64,000 nt of DNA, taken from Streptomyces fragilis (GTDB lineage: Bacteria > Actinomycetota > Actinomycetes > Streptomycetales > Streptomycetaceae). The notes beneath the pieces are model-generated. The model saw only the letters and a list, made by a program, of their open reading frames with translations, was not told the origin of the DNA and ran no database searches. Made by a program: the position numbers and the translations under genes. Shown here piece after piece: positions 16,170-24,060 of this stretch (position 1 is the first letter of the stretch; each line of letters opens with the position of its first letter). The stretch covers positions 186,001 to 250,000 of the forward strand of contig NZ_BEVZ01000006.1 in the NCBI RefSeq assembly GCF_003112515.1, written 5' to 3'.

Positions 16170-17213
16170 CGCGAAGCGCAGCAGGGCGGCGCCCTCGCCG
16201 GCGGCCTGCTCCCGCTGCCGCCGGGTCAGGGGGGCGGACAGCCGCACGGTGAGGACCGCCCGTCCACCCGGCTCCCTGGCGAGCGACCACCCGCCGCGGA
16301 CGAAGCCGTCGACCAGGAACGCCGGTTCCCCCGGTGGGTGACGGGGCCGCTCCGCCCCCGTCAGCCGGGTGCCGCCGGCGTGGGCGAGGACGGCGTCGTC
16401 CCGCGCGGCCAGGAAGCGCGCCGGGACGGGCAGGTCCTCGGGGGGCAGCGGCGCGTCGGGCACGTCGAGCAACTCCTCGCCGTCCTCGCCGCGGAACTCC
16501 CGTAGACGCGGCCTGAGTTCCTCGACCACTTCGCGCAGTCCGCTCGTTCCGCTCCACGCCTGGACGTCCTCCACGGTGGCCGGTCCGAACGCGGCCAGGT
16601 GGCGCGTCACCAGCCGGGCGGGGTCGGGCCGCCGGGCGAGGGACCGGCCCAGCCACTCCTCCGCGAGGACGAAGGCGGCGGGGCCGCGCCTCCCCCACAG
16701 CCCGGACGGCGGTGGGTGGAGCACCGGCAGCAGCAACCGCGCCGAGCGCGCCAGGGCGAGCGGATCCCGTCCCGGCCAGCGGTCGGCGAGCGCCCGGCCC
16801 AGCTCGGGGCGCGGCGTCACCCGTCCGGCCAGCAGGCCCCGTGCGGCGGCGGCGAGTTGCCCGCAGTCGACGCCGGCCGTGCGCCGCCCCAGGAGGCGCT
16901 CGCGCCTGCCCCGCAGCATCGGCTCCAGGGTGGGGCGCAGCCAGAGGTAGTCCTCGGCGGTGACCAGGTACCGCGCCCCGCGGTGCAGCGAGGCCCGTAC
17001 GACAGCCCGCAGGTCCAGCAGCGTGGTGAGGTCCTCCTTGCGGAAGCCGTCGACCCGGTTCCACAGGCCGATGTACGGGGGGTCGGAAGTCCGGGCGTGG
17101 AGGCCGGCCAGCCGTTCGACCATCGTCTCGACGGACAGCTCGGCCCGCTCGTCGAGCGACTGGCGCAGGAGGGTGGCCCGGTTGAGCCGTCGGCGGGTCA
17201 GGCGTTCCTTCAT
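16122..17213 (-). CDS. Winged-helix DNA-binding domain protein (AlkZ/YcaQ-like superfamily)
   Basis: 363 residues. The protein has the layout of the HTH_42 family: an N-terminal segment beginning MKERLTRRRLNRATLL, the GLHARTSDPPYIGLWNRVDGF block, and a long helical core with winged-helix units. GWSLAREPGGRAVLTVRL near the C-terminus is typical. The family includes AlkZ and YcaQ, DNA glycosylases that unhook interstrand crosslinks, but many members are uncharacterised. The QxQ/QxD catalytic motif used by AlkZ/YcaQ corresponds here to the N-terminal GLHARTSD region, which lacks the glutamines, so glycosylase activity is doubtful. The ATG at 17213 is followed by dense coding signal. Divergent from the acyl-CoA carboxylase gene. 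Confidence 0.75.
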   Translation of the reverse strand: MKERLTRRRLNRATLLRQSLDERAELSVETMVERLAGLHARTSDPPYIGLWNRVDGFRKEDLTTLLDLRAVVRASLHRGARYLVTAEDYLWLRPTLEPMLRGRRERLLGRRTAGVDCGQLAAAARGLLAGRVTPRPELGRALADRWPGRDPLALARSARLLLPVLHPPPSGLWGRRGPAAFVLAEEWLGRSLARRPDPARLVTRHLAAFGPATVEDVQAWSGTSGLREVVEELRPRLREFRGEDGEELLDVPDAPLPPEDLPVPARFLAARDDAVLAHAGGTRLTGAERPRHPPGEPAFLVDGFVRGGWSLAREPGGRAVLTVRLSAPLTRRQREQAAGEGAALLRFAAEDADRHDIRFIAAG

Positions 17214-17398
17214 GCCGCCAGCCTGCCGCCTGCCGGGGCGCCGTCCCGTCCTGCCGGCCGGTGTGACAAATGACGTCGTGGGGCTCAGGACGCTGTACGG
17301 CCGCACATTGACCCCTGGTCAGGGCCCGGAGAGCATGGCGGGGCCGGTCGATGATGTTCGTCGCGCGGGGTCGGCCGCGCGGTCCGTGAGGAGCGTTG

Positions 17399-20300
17399 AT
17401 GGGGTCTGCCGCCGTTCTGGTCGCCAACCGCGGGGAGATCGCCGTACGGGTGCTGCGCGGGGCCTCGGAGCTGGGGTGGCGTGCCGTGGCCGCGCACGCC
17501 GCGGGCGACGAGGCGCATCTGGCCGCCGCGGACGAGGCGGTGGCGGTCCCGGGCGGCTACCTGGACGCGGCGGGGCTGGTGGAGGCGGCGCTGCGCACCG
17601 GCTGCGGCTTCGTCCACCCGGGGTACGGGTTCCTCAGCGAGGACGCCGGGTTCGCACGCCGGTGCGCCGAGGCGGGCCTGGTGTTCGTGGGTCCGGCGCC
17701 CGAGGTGCTGGAGGTGTTCGGCGACAAGGCGCGGGCGCGGCGGCTGGCCGCGGAGGCCGGGGTGCCGGTGCTCGAGGGCACCGACGGCGGGGCGGGCGTC
17801 GAGGAGGCGCGCGCCCTGCTGGCGGGCGGGCCGGTGATGGTCAAGGCGGTGGCCGGCGGCGGCGGGCGCGGCATGCGGGTGGTGCGGCGCGCCGAGGACC
17901 TGGACGAGGCCTGGCAGCGGTGCCGCTCGGAGGCCCGGCAGGGCTTCGGACGCGACGAGTTGTACGCGGAGCGGCTCCTGGAGGGGGCCCGGCACGTCGA
18001 GGTGCAGGTGGTGGGGGACGCCTCCGGTGCGGTGACGCACCTGTGGGACCGCGACTGCACGACCCAGCGCCGCCGTCAGAAGCTCGTCGAGATGGCGCCG
18101 GCGCCGGGTCTCGACGACTCCCTGCGCGCGTCGATGCGGGAGGCCGCGCTGGAACTGGCGCGCAGGGCCGGGTGCGCGGGACTCGCGACCGTCGAATTCC
18201 TGGTGCTGGACGGGGAGTTCCGCTTCATCGAGGTCAATCCCCGGCTCCAGGTGGAGCACACGGTCACCGAGGAGGTGACCGGTGTCGACCTGGTGGCCGT
18301 CCAGCTGCGCCTGGCGGCCGGGGCGACGCTGGCCCGGCTGGGGCTGTCGGAGCCGCCGGCGCCGCGCGGCCACGCGGTGCAGGCGCGGGTGACGGCGGAG
18401 GCGACGGGTCCGGACGGCGGGGGCCGGCCGTCGGCGGGCCGGCTCACCCGCTTCGACCTGCCGTCGGGGCCGGGCGTCCGGGTGGACACGGCGCTGCGGG
18501 CCGGCCTGGAGGTGGGGGTGAGCTACGACCCGCTGCTCGCCAAGGTGGTGGCGCACGTGCCCTCGGGTCCGGTGGAGGCCGCCTGCGCGCGGGTCCGGCG
18601 GGCGCTGGGCGAGTTCGGCGTGGAGGGCCTGTCCACCGGCATCCCCCTGCTGCGGGCCGTGCTGGCGGAGCCGGAGTTCTGGACCCGCCCGGACACGGTG
18701 GAACGCCGCGCGCGTGCCCTCGCCCCGGTGGAGCCGGTGAGGCCGGGCGGGGCCTCGGACGACGAGGGGGGCCTGGTGCGGGCCCCGATGACCGGCACGG
18801 TGGTGCAGGTGGACGTCCGGCCCGGCGAGGAGGTGGGCGCGGGGCGGCAGTTGCTGGTGCTGGAGGCGATGAAGATGGAGCACGTGGTCACCGCGCCCTG
18901 GGCCGGCCGGGTGCGCGGTGTGCGGGTGCGGCCGGGCGGGACGGTGGCCGAGGGGGCGGTGCTCGCCGAGCTGGAGCCGACGGGCGCGGCGTCCGAGGAG
19001 GCGCCCGCCGGGGCGGAGCCCACCGATCCGGACGAGGTGCGTCCCGACCTCGCCGAGGCACTCCGGCGGCACGCCTTCGGCCTGGACGAGAACCGTCCCG
19101 AAGCGGTCGCGAAACGGCACGCCCAGGGGCGCCGGACGGCCCGCGAGAACATCGCCGACCTGTGCGACGAGGGGACGTTCACCGAGTTCGGCGCCCTCGC
19201 CCTGGCCGCTCAGCGGCGGCGGCGCTCCCTGGACGACCTGATCCGTTCCACCCCGGCGGACGGCCTGGTCACCGGCACCGGGCGGATCGACGGCCGTCCG
19301 TGCGCGGTGATGTCCTACGACTACACGGTGCTGGCCGGCACGCAGGGCATGAACAACCACCGCAAGACCGACCGCCTGCTGGAGCTGGCGGACCGGCGGC
19401 GGCTGCCCGTCGTCCTGTTCGCCGAGGGCGGCGGCGGGCGGCCGGGCGACACCGACTCGACGGCGGTGGCGGGGCTGCACCTGGGCACGTTCCGCTCCAT
19501 GGGTCGGCTGAGCGGCCGGGTGCCCCTGGTGGGCATCGCCTCGGGGCGCTGCTTCGCCGGCAACGCGGCGCTGCTGGGCTGCTGCGACGTGGTGATCGCG
19601 ACGCCGGAGGCCACCATCGGGATGGGCGGCCCGGCGATGATCGAGGGCGGCGGGCTCGGGGTGTACCGGCCGGAGGAGGTCGGCCCGCTGTCGGTGCAGG
19701 TCCCCAACGGGGTGGTGGATGTCGCCGCCGCCGACGAGGCGGAGGCCGTGCGGGTGGCGCGGCGGTACCTGTCCTACTTCCAGGGGCCTGTCGACGACTG
19801 GGAGGCCCCGGACCGGCGGCGGCTGCGGCGGGTGGTCCCGGAGAACCGCCGTCGCGCCTACGACGTCCGCGCCGTGGTGCGCGGCCTCGCGGACATCGGC
19901 TCGGTGCTGGAACTGCGCCCGGAGTTCGGGGTGGGCATCCTGACCTGCCTGGTACGGGTGGAGGGGAGGCCGCTGGGGCTGCTGGCCAGCAATCCTGGGC
20001 ATCTGAGCGGCGCGATCGACCGGGACGCGGCCGACAAGGCGGCTCGCTTCCTGCGGTTGTGCGACGCCTTCGGGCTGCCCGTCGTCACGCTCTGCGACAC
20101 CCCGGGTTTCATGGTCGGTCCGGACGCCGAACGCACCGCGACGGTACGGCACTTCGCCCGGCTCTTCGTCGCGGGCGCCCAGCTGCGGGTGCCGATGGTC
20201 GGGCTGGTGCTGCGCAAGGCGTACGGCCTGGGAGCGATGGCCATGCTGGGCGGCTCCACGAGGGCCCCGGCGGCCACCGCGGCGTGGCCCAGCGGGGAGT

Positions 20301-20569
20301 TCGGCGGGATGGGCCTGGAGGGCGCGGTCCGGCTCGGCCACCGGCGGGAGCTGGAGGCGATCGAGGACCCCGCGGAACGGGCCCGGGTGTTCGAGGCGCG
20401 GGTGGCCGAACTCCACGAGCAGGGCAAGGCGGTGAACGCGGCGGCGGCGCTGGAGATCGACGCGGTGATCGACCCGGCCGACTCCCGGGCCTGGATCGCC
20501 GCAGCGCTGGACGGCTGGGAGGACGACCGGGGCGCGCCGGAGCAGCGGCGGTTCGTCGACACCTGGTGA
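17399..20569 (+). CDS. Single-chain multidomain acyl-CoA carboxylase (BC-BCCP-CT)
   Basis: 1056 residues joining all three activities of a biotin-dependent carboxylase. Biotin carboxylase spans about 1-440 (VANRGEIAVRVLR start, ATP-grasp loop KAVAGGGGRGM from Lys149, EVNPRLQVEHT from Glu278). BCCP is about 455-530 with biotin-accepting Lys492 in EAMKMEH. The carboxyltransferase is about 545-1056, with RTARENIADLCDEGTFTEFG and AYGLGAMAMLGG. Most actinobacteria split these over AccA/AccB/AccE subunits; a one-chain enzyme of this size and order matches the long-chain acyl-CoA carboxylase described from Mycobacterium avium subsp. paratuberculosis. The reaction is ATP- and bicarbonate-dependent alpha-carboxylation of an acyl-CoA; chain-length preference is inference. 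GAGGAG ends 5 bases before the ATG. Confidence 0.9.
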   Translation: MGSAAVLVANRGEIAVRVLRGASELGWRAVAAHAAGDEAHLAAADEAVAVPGGYLDAAGLVEAALRTGCGFVHPGYGFLSEDAGFARRCAEAGLVFVGPAPEVLEVFGDKARARRLAAEAGVPVLEGTDGGAGVEEARALLAGGPVMVKAVAGGGGRGMRVVRRAEDLDEAWQRCRSEARQGFGRDELYAERLLEGARHVEVQVVGDASGAVTHLWDRDCTTQRRRQKLVEMAPAPGLDDSLRASMREAALELARRAGCAGLATVEFLVLDGEFRFIEVNPRLQVEHTVTEEVTGVDLVAVQLRLAAGATLARLGLSEPPAPRGHAVQARVTAEATGPDGGGRPSAGRLTRFDLPSGPGVRVDTALRAGLEVGVSYDPLLAKVVAHVPSGPVEAACARVRRALGEFGVEGLSTGIPLLRAVLAEPEFWTRPDTVERRARALAPVEPVRPGGASDDEGGLVRAPMTGTVVQVDVRPGEEVGAGRQLLVLEAMKMEHVVTAPWAGRVRGVRVRPGGTVAEGAVLAELEPTGAASEEAPAGAEPTDPDEVRPDLAEALRRHAFGLDENRPEAVAKRHAQGRRTARENIADLCDEGTFTEFGALALAAQRRRRSLDDLIRSTPADGLVTGTGRIDGRPCAVMSYDYTVLAGTQGMNNHRKTDRLLELADRRRLPVVLFAEGGGGRPGDTDSTAVAGLHLGTFRSMGRLSGRVPLVGIASGRCFAGNAALLGCCDVVIATPEATIGMGGPAMIEGGGLGVYRPEEVGPLSVQVPNGVVDVAAADEAEAVRVARRYLSYFQGPVDDWEAPDRRRLRRVVPENRRRAYDVRAVVRGLADIGSVLELRPEFGVGILTCLVRVEGRPLGLLASNPGHLSGAIDRDAADKAARFLRLCDAFGLPVVTLCDTPGFMVGPDAERTATVRHFARLFVAGAQLRVPMVGLVLRKAYGLGAMAMLGGSTRAPAATAAWPSGEFGGMGLEGAVRLGHRRELEAIEDPAERARVFEARVAELHEQGKAVNAAAALEIDAVIDPADSRAWIAAALDGWEDDRGAPEQRRFVDTW

Positions 20570-20727
20570 GGGCCGCGGCCGGAGCCGCGCTCCGCCGGCA
20601 TGCCGGTAGGCCGGTGGGCCGCCAGGCCGGTGCCGTCCGGATACGTCCGGATCAGGCCGTTACGCCCGGTCACCCTCGCTCGTTGCTCCTTGTGAGCACA
20701 CATGCGTTCGATGCGAGAGGAGGCGCG

Positions 20728-20757
20728 ATGCGGCGACCGGTGGAGGTTTGTCCGTGA
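20728..20757 (+). CDS. Nine-codon upstream ORF coupled to the Nudix gene
   Basis: ATG at 20728 opens MRRPVEVCP and stops at TGA 20755-20757, which overlaps the GTG start (20754) of the triple-Nudix gene as GTGA. It has its own strong site, AGAGGAGG, five bases upstream of the ATG. The arrangement suggests a leader peptide that feeds ribosomes onto the Nudix start, or an attenuator. Only the sequence arrangement supports it. Confidence 0.35.
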   Translation: MRRPVEVCP

Positions 20758-22763
20758 CGGTGACCCAGCCGACGGCCGGTGCGGCCGGTCTTTCCGAATA
20801 CCTCGCGGTCCACCCGGCGCCGGTCATGGCGGCGGACGCGCTGATCCGTGACGGGTCCGGCCGGGTCCTGATCGTCGACCCCTCCTACAAGGAGGGCTGG
20901 GACCTGCCGGGCGGCATGGTCGACGACGAGGAGCCGGTGGCCGCGCTCGAGCGCGAGTTGCGCGAGGAGCTCGGCATCCGGGGCGCGCGCGTCGGGCGGC
21001 TGCTGGCGGTCGACAGCATGCCCAAGGAGGTCTACGGCCGCGCCCACGTCGCCTGCGTCTACGCCGTGCACCCCCGCCGCCCTCCGGCGCTGGAGGAACT
21101 GGTGCTGCAGCGCGAGGAGTTGCTCGCGGCGGAGTACGTCACCGAGCGGGAGGCGCTGCGCAGGCTGCCCGAGCCGCTGCGCCGCCGGGTCAGGGCCGCC
21201 CTGCGGGCGTCGCTGGGCTCGCACACCGCGCAGCTGCGCCAGGGCCGGCCCGTGCCGGTGGACCTCAAGGACCACTACGCGCTGCTCCCGTCCCCGATGA
21301 TGGCGGCGGCCGCGCTGATCACCGACACGCGCGGCCGGGTGCTGGTGGCCGAGCACTCCTACGACCACGGCGGTGGCTCCCCCTTCGGCCTGCCGGGCGG
21401 CATGGTCCACGCGCAGGAGTCCCCGCGCCGGGGCGCGGCCCGGGAGCTGGCCGAGGAGCTCGGGCTGACCGGGGTGCCGGTGGGCCGGCTGGTCGCCGTG
21501 GACAGCACCCCGGCGCGTACCTACGGCCGGGCCCTGGACGTGCACGTGTTCACGGTGGGGCCGCTGACGGACGACCAGGTCGCGGCGATCGGCTTCCCGG
21601 ACGGGGAGATCCTGGCGGTCCACTGGCTGGCCCCCGAGGAGGCCCTGGCCGTGCTTCCCGCCCAGATCGGCAACCGGCTCCGGTACGGGCTGCGGGCGCT
21701 GGCCGCGGGCACGGTCGCGCACCTGGAGGGCGGGCTGCCCCAGCCCGGGTCCGCGGTGGGCCTCCCCCCGGCCCGGCGGGCGCCGCTCGAGGAAGGGGGC
21801 GCCGGTCCCGCGGCGGCCGCCGACCGGCTGGCCACCCGTGCCAAGGCGCTCACGACCGTCGCCGTGCTGCTCACCGACCCGGCCGGCCGGGTGGTGCTGG
21901 CGCGCGAGGGGGAGTCGGGCTGGTCGCTGCCCTCGGCCCCGGTGGCCGGCGACACCGGCGAGACACCCCGCCCGGCCGCCCGCCGCGTGCTGCGTGAGCG
22001 GCTGGGGCGGGACGTGCCGCCGGGCGCGCTGCTCGCCGTGGACTGGGTCCCCGGCGCCGCCTCCGGCTGCGAGGGCGCGCGTGTCCTCCCGGAGACGCTC
22101 CACGTCTACGACGGCGGGGTCCTCCTCGAGGCGGAGGCCGCGGCCGACGGGGCCTGGGCGGGCGCTGCGGTCGGCCGGGAATGGGCGGATGCTGCGGCCG
22201 GCACGGGCGGCGCGGCCGGCACGGCCGGCACGGCCAGCGCGATCGGCGCGATCGGCACGGCGGAGACCGAGGGGACGACCGAATCCTGCGCGCCGGGGGC
22301 GACCCGAGCGGCCGAGGCGGACAGGGTGAGGGGTGCGTGCGATGTGGCCGGAACGACCGACGCGGGCGCGCCGGGGGCGACCCGGACGGCTGACACGGCC
22401 AGGGTGACCAGCGCGGGCGACGCAGCCGGCACAGCCGACGCCGAGGGGACGACCGACAGCTGCGCGCCGGAGGCGACCCGGACGGCCGACACTGCCAGGG
22501 TGACCGGCGCGGTCGACACGAGCGGGGTCGACGGGGCGGTCGGCACGGAGGCGGCGCCCCACGCGGGGGCGGCCGCGGAGGCGACCGGCGCGGGCGGGCC
22601 CCGTGGAGGAAGCGGTGCCGTCGGGCTGCTGGCCGTGCCGCTGGAGCGGCTCGAGACGGTGCTGCCCGCCGCGGACGCGGCCCGGGTGCGGGAGTGCCTG
22701 GTGGTCCGTGAGTGCGGCACCGGGGCGGTCGAGCTGGTCGCCGGGCGCCCGGCGCGGGGCTGA
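20754..22763 (+). CDS. Triple-Nudix hydrolase with degenerate third domain and repeat insertion
   Basis: 669 residues. Nudix domain 1 (about 20-155) has the intact box GGMVDDEEPVAALERELREE. Domain 2 (about 175-320) has an intact box GMVHAQESPRRGAARELAEE. Domain 3 begins near 360, and its box (VAGDTGETPRPAARRVLRER) has lost the RE pair (RV) and one of the EE pair (ER), so it should not bind catalytic metal. Domain 3 is then split by an Ala/Gly/Thr-rich insertion (about 465-620) made of imperfect copies of GTTDAGAPGATRTADTARVT before its last strand resumes (GLLAVPLERLETVLP). Nudix enzymes cleave nucleoside diphosphates linked to other groups. GTG at 20754 follows GGAGG by 7 bases. Confidence 0.8.
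   Translation: MTVTQPTAGAAGLSEYLAVHPAPVMAADALIRDGSGRVLIVDPSYKEGWDLPGGMVDDEEPVAALERELREELGIRGARVGRLLAVDSMPKEVYGRAHVACVYAVHPRRPPALEELVLQREELLAAEYVTEREALRRLPEPLRRRVRAALRASLGSHTAQLRQGRPVPVDLKDHYALLPSPMMAAAALITDTRGRVLVAEHSYDHGGGSPFGLPGGMVHAQESPRRGAARELAEELGLTGVPVGRLVAVDSTPARTYGRALDVHVFTVGPLTDDQVAAIGFPDGEILAVHWLAPEEALAVLPAQIGNRLRYGLRALAAGTVAHLEGGLPQPGSAVGLPPARRAPLEEGGAGPAAAADRLATRAKALTTVAVLLTDPAGRVVLAREGESGWSLPSAPVAGDTGETPRPAARRVLRERLGRDVPPGALLAVDWVPGAASGCEGARVLPETLHVYDGGVLLEAEAAADGAWAGAAVGREWADAAAGTGGAAGTAGTASAIGAIGTAETEGTTESCAPGATRAAEADRVRGACDVAGTTDAGAPGATRTADTARVTSAGDAAGTADAEGTTDSCAPEATRTADTARVTGAVDTSGVDGAVGTEAAPHAGAAAEATGAGGPRGGSGAVGLLAVPLERLETVLPAADAARVRECLVVRECGTGAVELVAGRPARG
22269..22523 (+). 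repeat. Intragenic imperfect tandem repeats in the triple-Nudix gene
   Basis: Three units of about 81, 93 and 81 bases start at 22269, 22350 and 22443. Each contains a GCGCCGG-GGCGACCCG core followed by a CAGGGTGA block. All lengths are multiples of three, so the reading frame is kept. Confidence 0.7.
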
Positions 22764-22847
22764 TCCGTGTTCGTGCCCCGAGGCGGCTGGTCAAGGACGG
22801 TCCTCACCTGCCAGAGTTGGCGGATGCTTCTGGATCCGGAGAAAGCG

Positions 22848-23198
22848 ATGTTCGTGCCCGGCGCAACGCCGCTGCTGCTGCTCAGCGGCGCGCCGTTCCA
22901 CGAGGCCCTGCCGCCGCTCGCGACCGAGGACCGGTCGCTGCCCACCTGCGAGGGGTGGAGCATCGTCCCCAAGCACACCCTGTGCGTGGTGGACGGCCCC
23001 GGGGAGCACGGTGCCGTCATCCCCTCGCTGGCCGCCCTGGTGCTGGGCGAGGCCGACATGAGCGCCTGGTGCGGCGACGCCGCGCGGGCGGGCGGCGCGG
23101 TGGTCCTCTCGGTGGAGCGGCTGCCGGAGGTCGTCGACGTTCCGGCGCTCATGAACGGCGCCCCCACGCGGGGCGGCTTCATGGCGCTCATCGCCTGA
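22848..23198 (+). CDS. Hypothetical protein
   Basis: 116 residues from ATG 22848, which sits 6 bases after GGAG; ATG at 22824 would add 8 residues but has no clear site. No signal peptide or membrane segment is predicted. The protein alternates short hydrophobic strands and acidic stretches (TPLLLLSGAPFHEALPPL, LCVVDGPGEHGAVIP) and has five cysteines or tryptophans spread along it. I do not recognise the family. It lies 84 bases after the triple-Nudix gene on the same strand; its last 11 bases overlap the stop of the convergent ALDH relic. Confidence 0.6.
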   Translation: MFVPGATPLLLLSGAPFHEALPPLATEDRSLPTCEGWSIVPKHTLCVVDGPGEHGAVIPSLAALVLGEADMSAWCGDAARAGGAVVLSVERLPEVVDVPALMNGAPTRGGFMALIA

Positions 23199-23775
23199 CG
23201 CCGCCGTCCCGCCCGCCCGCGCCCGCTCGGCGCCGCCGGTGCAGTGACCGCGCCGTGCGCACCGCGCGCTCGCGGACGGCGGCCGGCACCTCGAAGGAGG
23301 TCAGGGCGATCGGCGGGCTGAAGCGCTGCACCGTCATGGACTGGACCGAGGTGAAGGCGCGCAGCCCTTCCTCGCCGTGGATGCGCCCGAACCCGGACTC
23401 CTGGGTACCGCCGAACGGCAGGGCCGGCACGGCGACGAAGCCGAGACCGGAGTTCACCGACACCGCTCCGGCCCGCAGCCGGGAGACGACGGCCGCGCCG
23501 CTGCGCGCGCTCCCGCTGAACACCGCCGCGCCCAGGGCATAGCGGGAGGCGTTCCCCCGCTCCACCGCCTCGTCGGCGTCGGCGACGGGGTTGACGACGA
23601 CGACCGGGCCGAAGGTCTCCTCCGTCATCGCCGTCGCGCGCTCGACCACCCGCCGGCACAGCTCTCCGTGGATCTCCCGCACCGCGTAGACGCGTTCGAC
23701 GCCCGCGCAGGTCCGGCCGGCGTTGCTCAGCGCGCACCAGATCCAACTGCCGGGTGCGCCGAAGCCGGCGGTACC
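23188..23775 (-). pseudogene. Aldehyde dehydrogenase (succinate-semialdehyde type) remnant
   Basis: The minus strand encodes recognisable ALDH blocks but far too little protein. SNAGRTCAGVERVYAV contains the catalytic Cys region, but about 290 upstream residues with the NAD fold are missing. Shortly after RVVERA the sequence jumps to TAMTEETFGPVVVV, skipping about 80 residues present in the family, and then continues with the normal C-terminus (LPFGGTQESGFGRIHGEEG). The frame is open throughout and there are no stops, so this is deletion decay rather than frameshift. The internal junction lies near 23635. It cannot bind NAD and should be inactive. The nearest homologs known to me are actinobacterial GabD2-type succinate-semialdehyde dehydrogenases. 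Confidence 0.8.
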
Positions 23776-24060
23776 CCATGCGCCGTCCCTCCCGGCCACC
23801 GCGTACGCACACCCTGGCGAGTCACGGCGCGTCAAGACTCCGGCGGCGGGTCGGCGGGAGGTCCGGGCCGTCCGGAGCGCGGGTGATCAAGCGCACATCC
23901 GGGCCGCCCCGACAACGCCCGGAAGCGGACGGACCTGCACGAATCGCGGCGGCCCGGGACCACGCGCATCCACCTGCCCACCCGGCGCCGGACCCGGTTT
24001 CGATGACCGTACGTCGAGATGGTTAACATGTGAGCGCCGCCTAGCTCGAAAGATGGACCA

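Noticed and set aside
17285..20416. A 1043-codon minus-strand open frame opposite the acyl-CoA carboxylase
   Set aside because: The carboxylase frame has three full domains and codon bias; the reverse frame shows none.
22764..23187. Treating the small hypothetical gene as part of the aldehyde dehydrogenase relic
   Set aside because: It is on the opposite strand with its own Shine-Dalgarno site and no ALDH motif.
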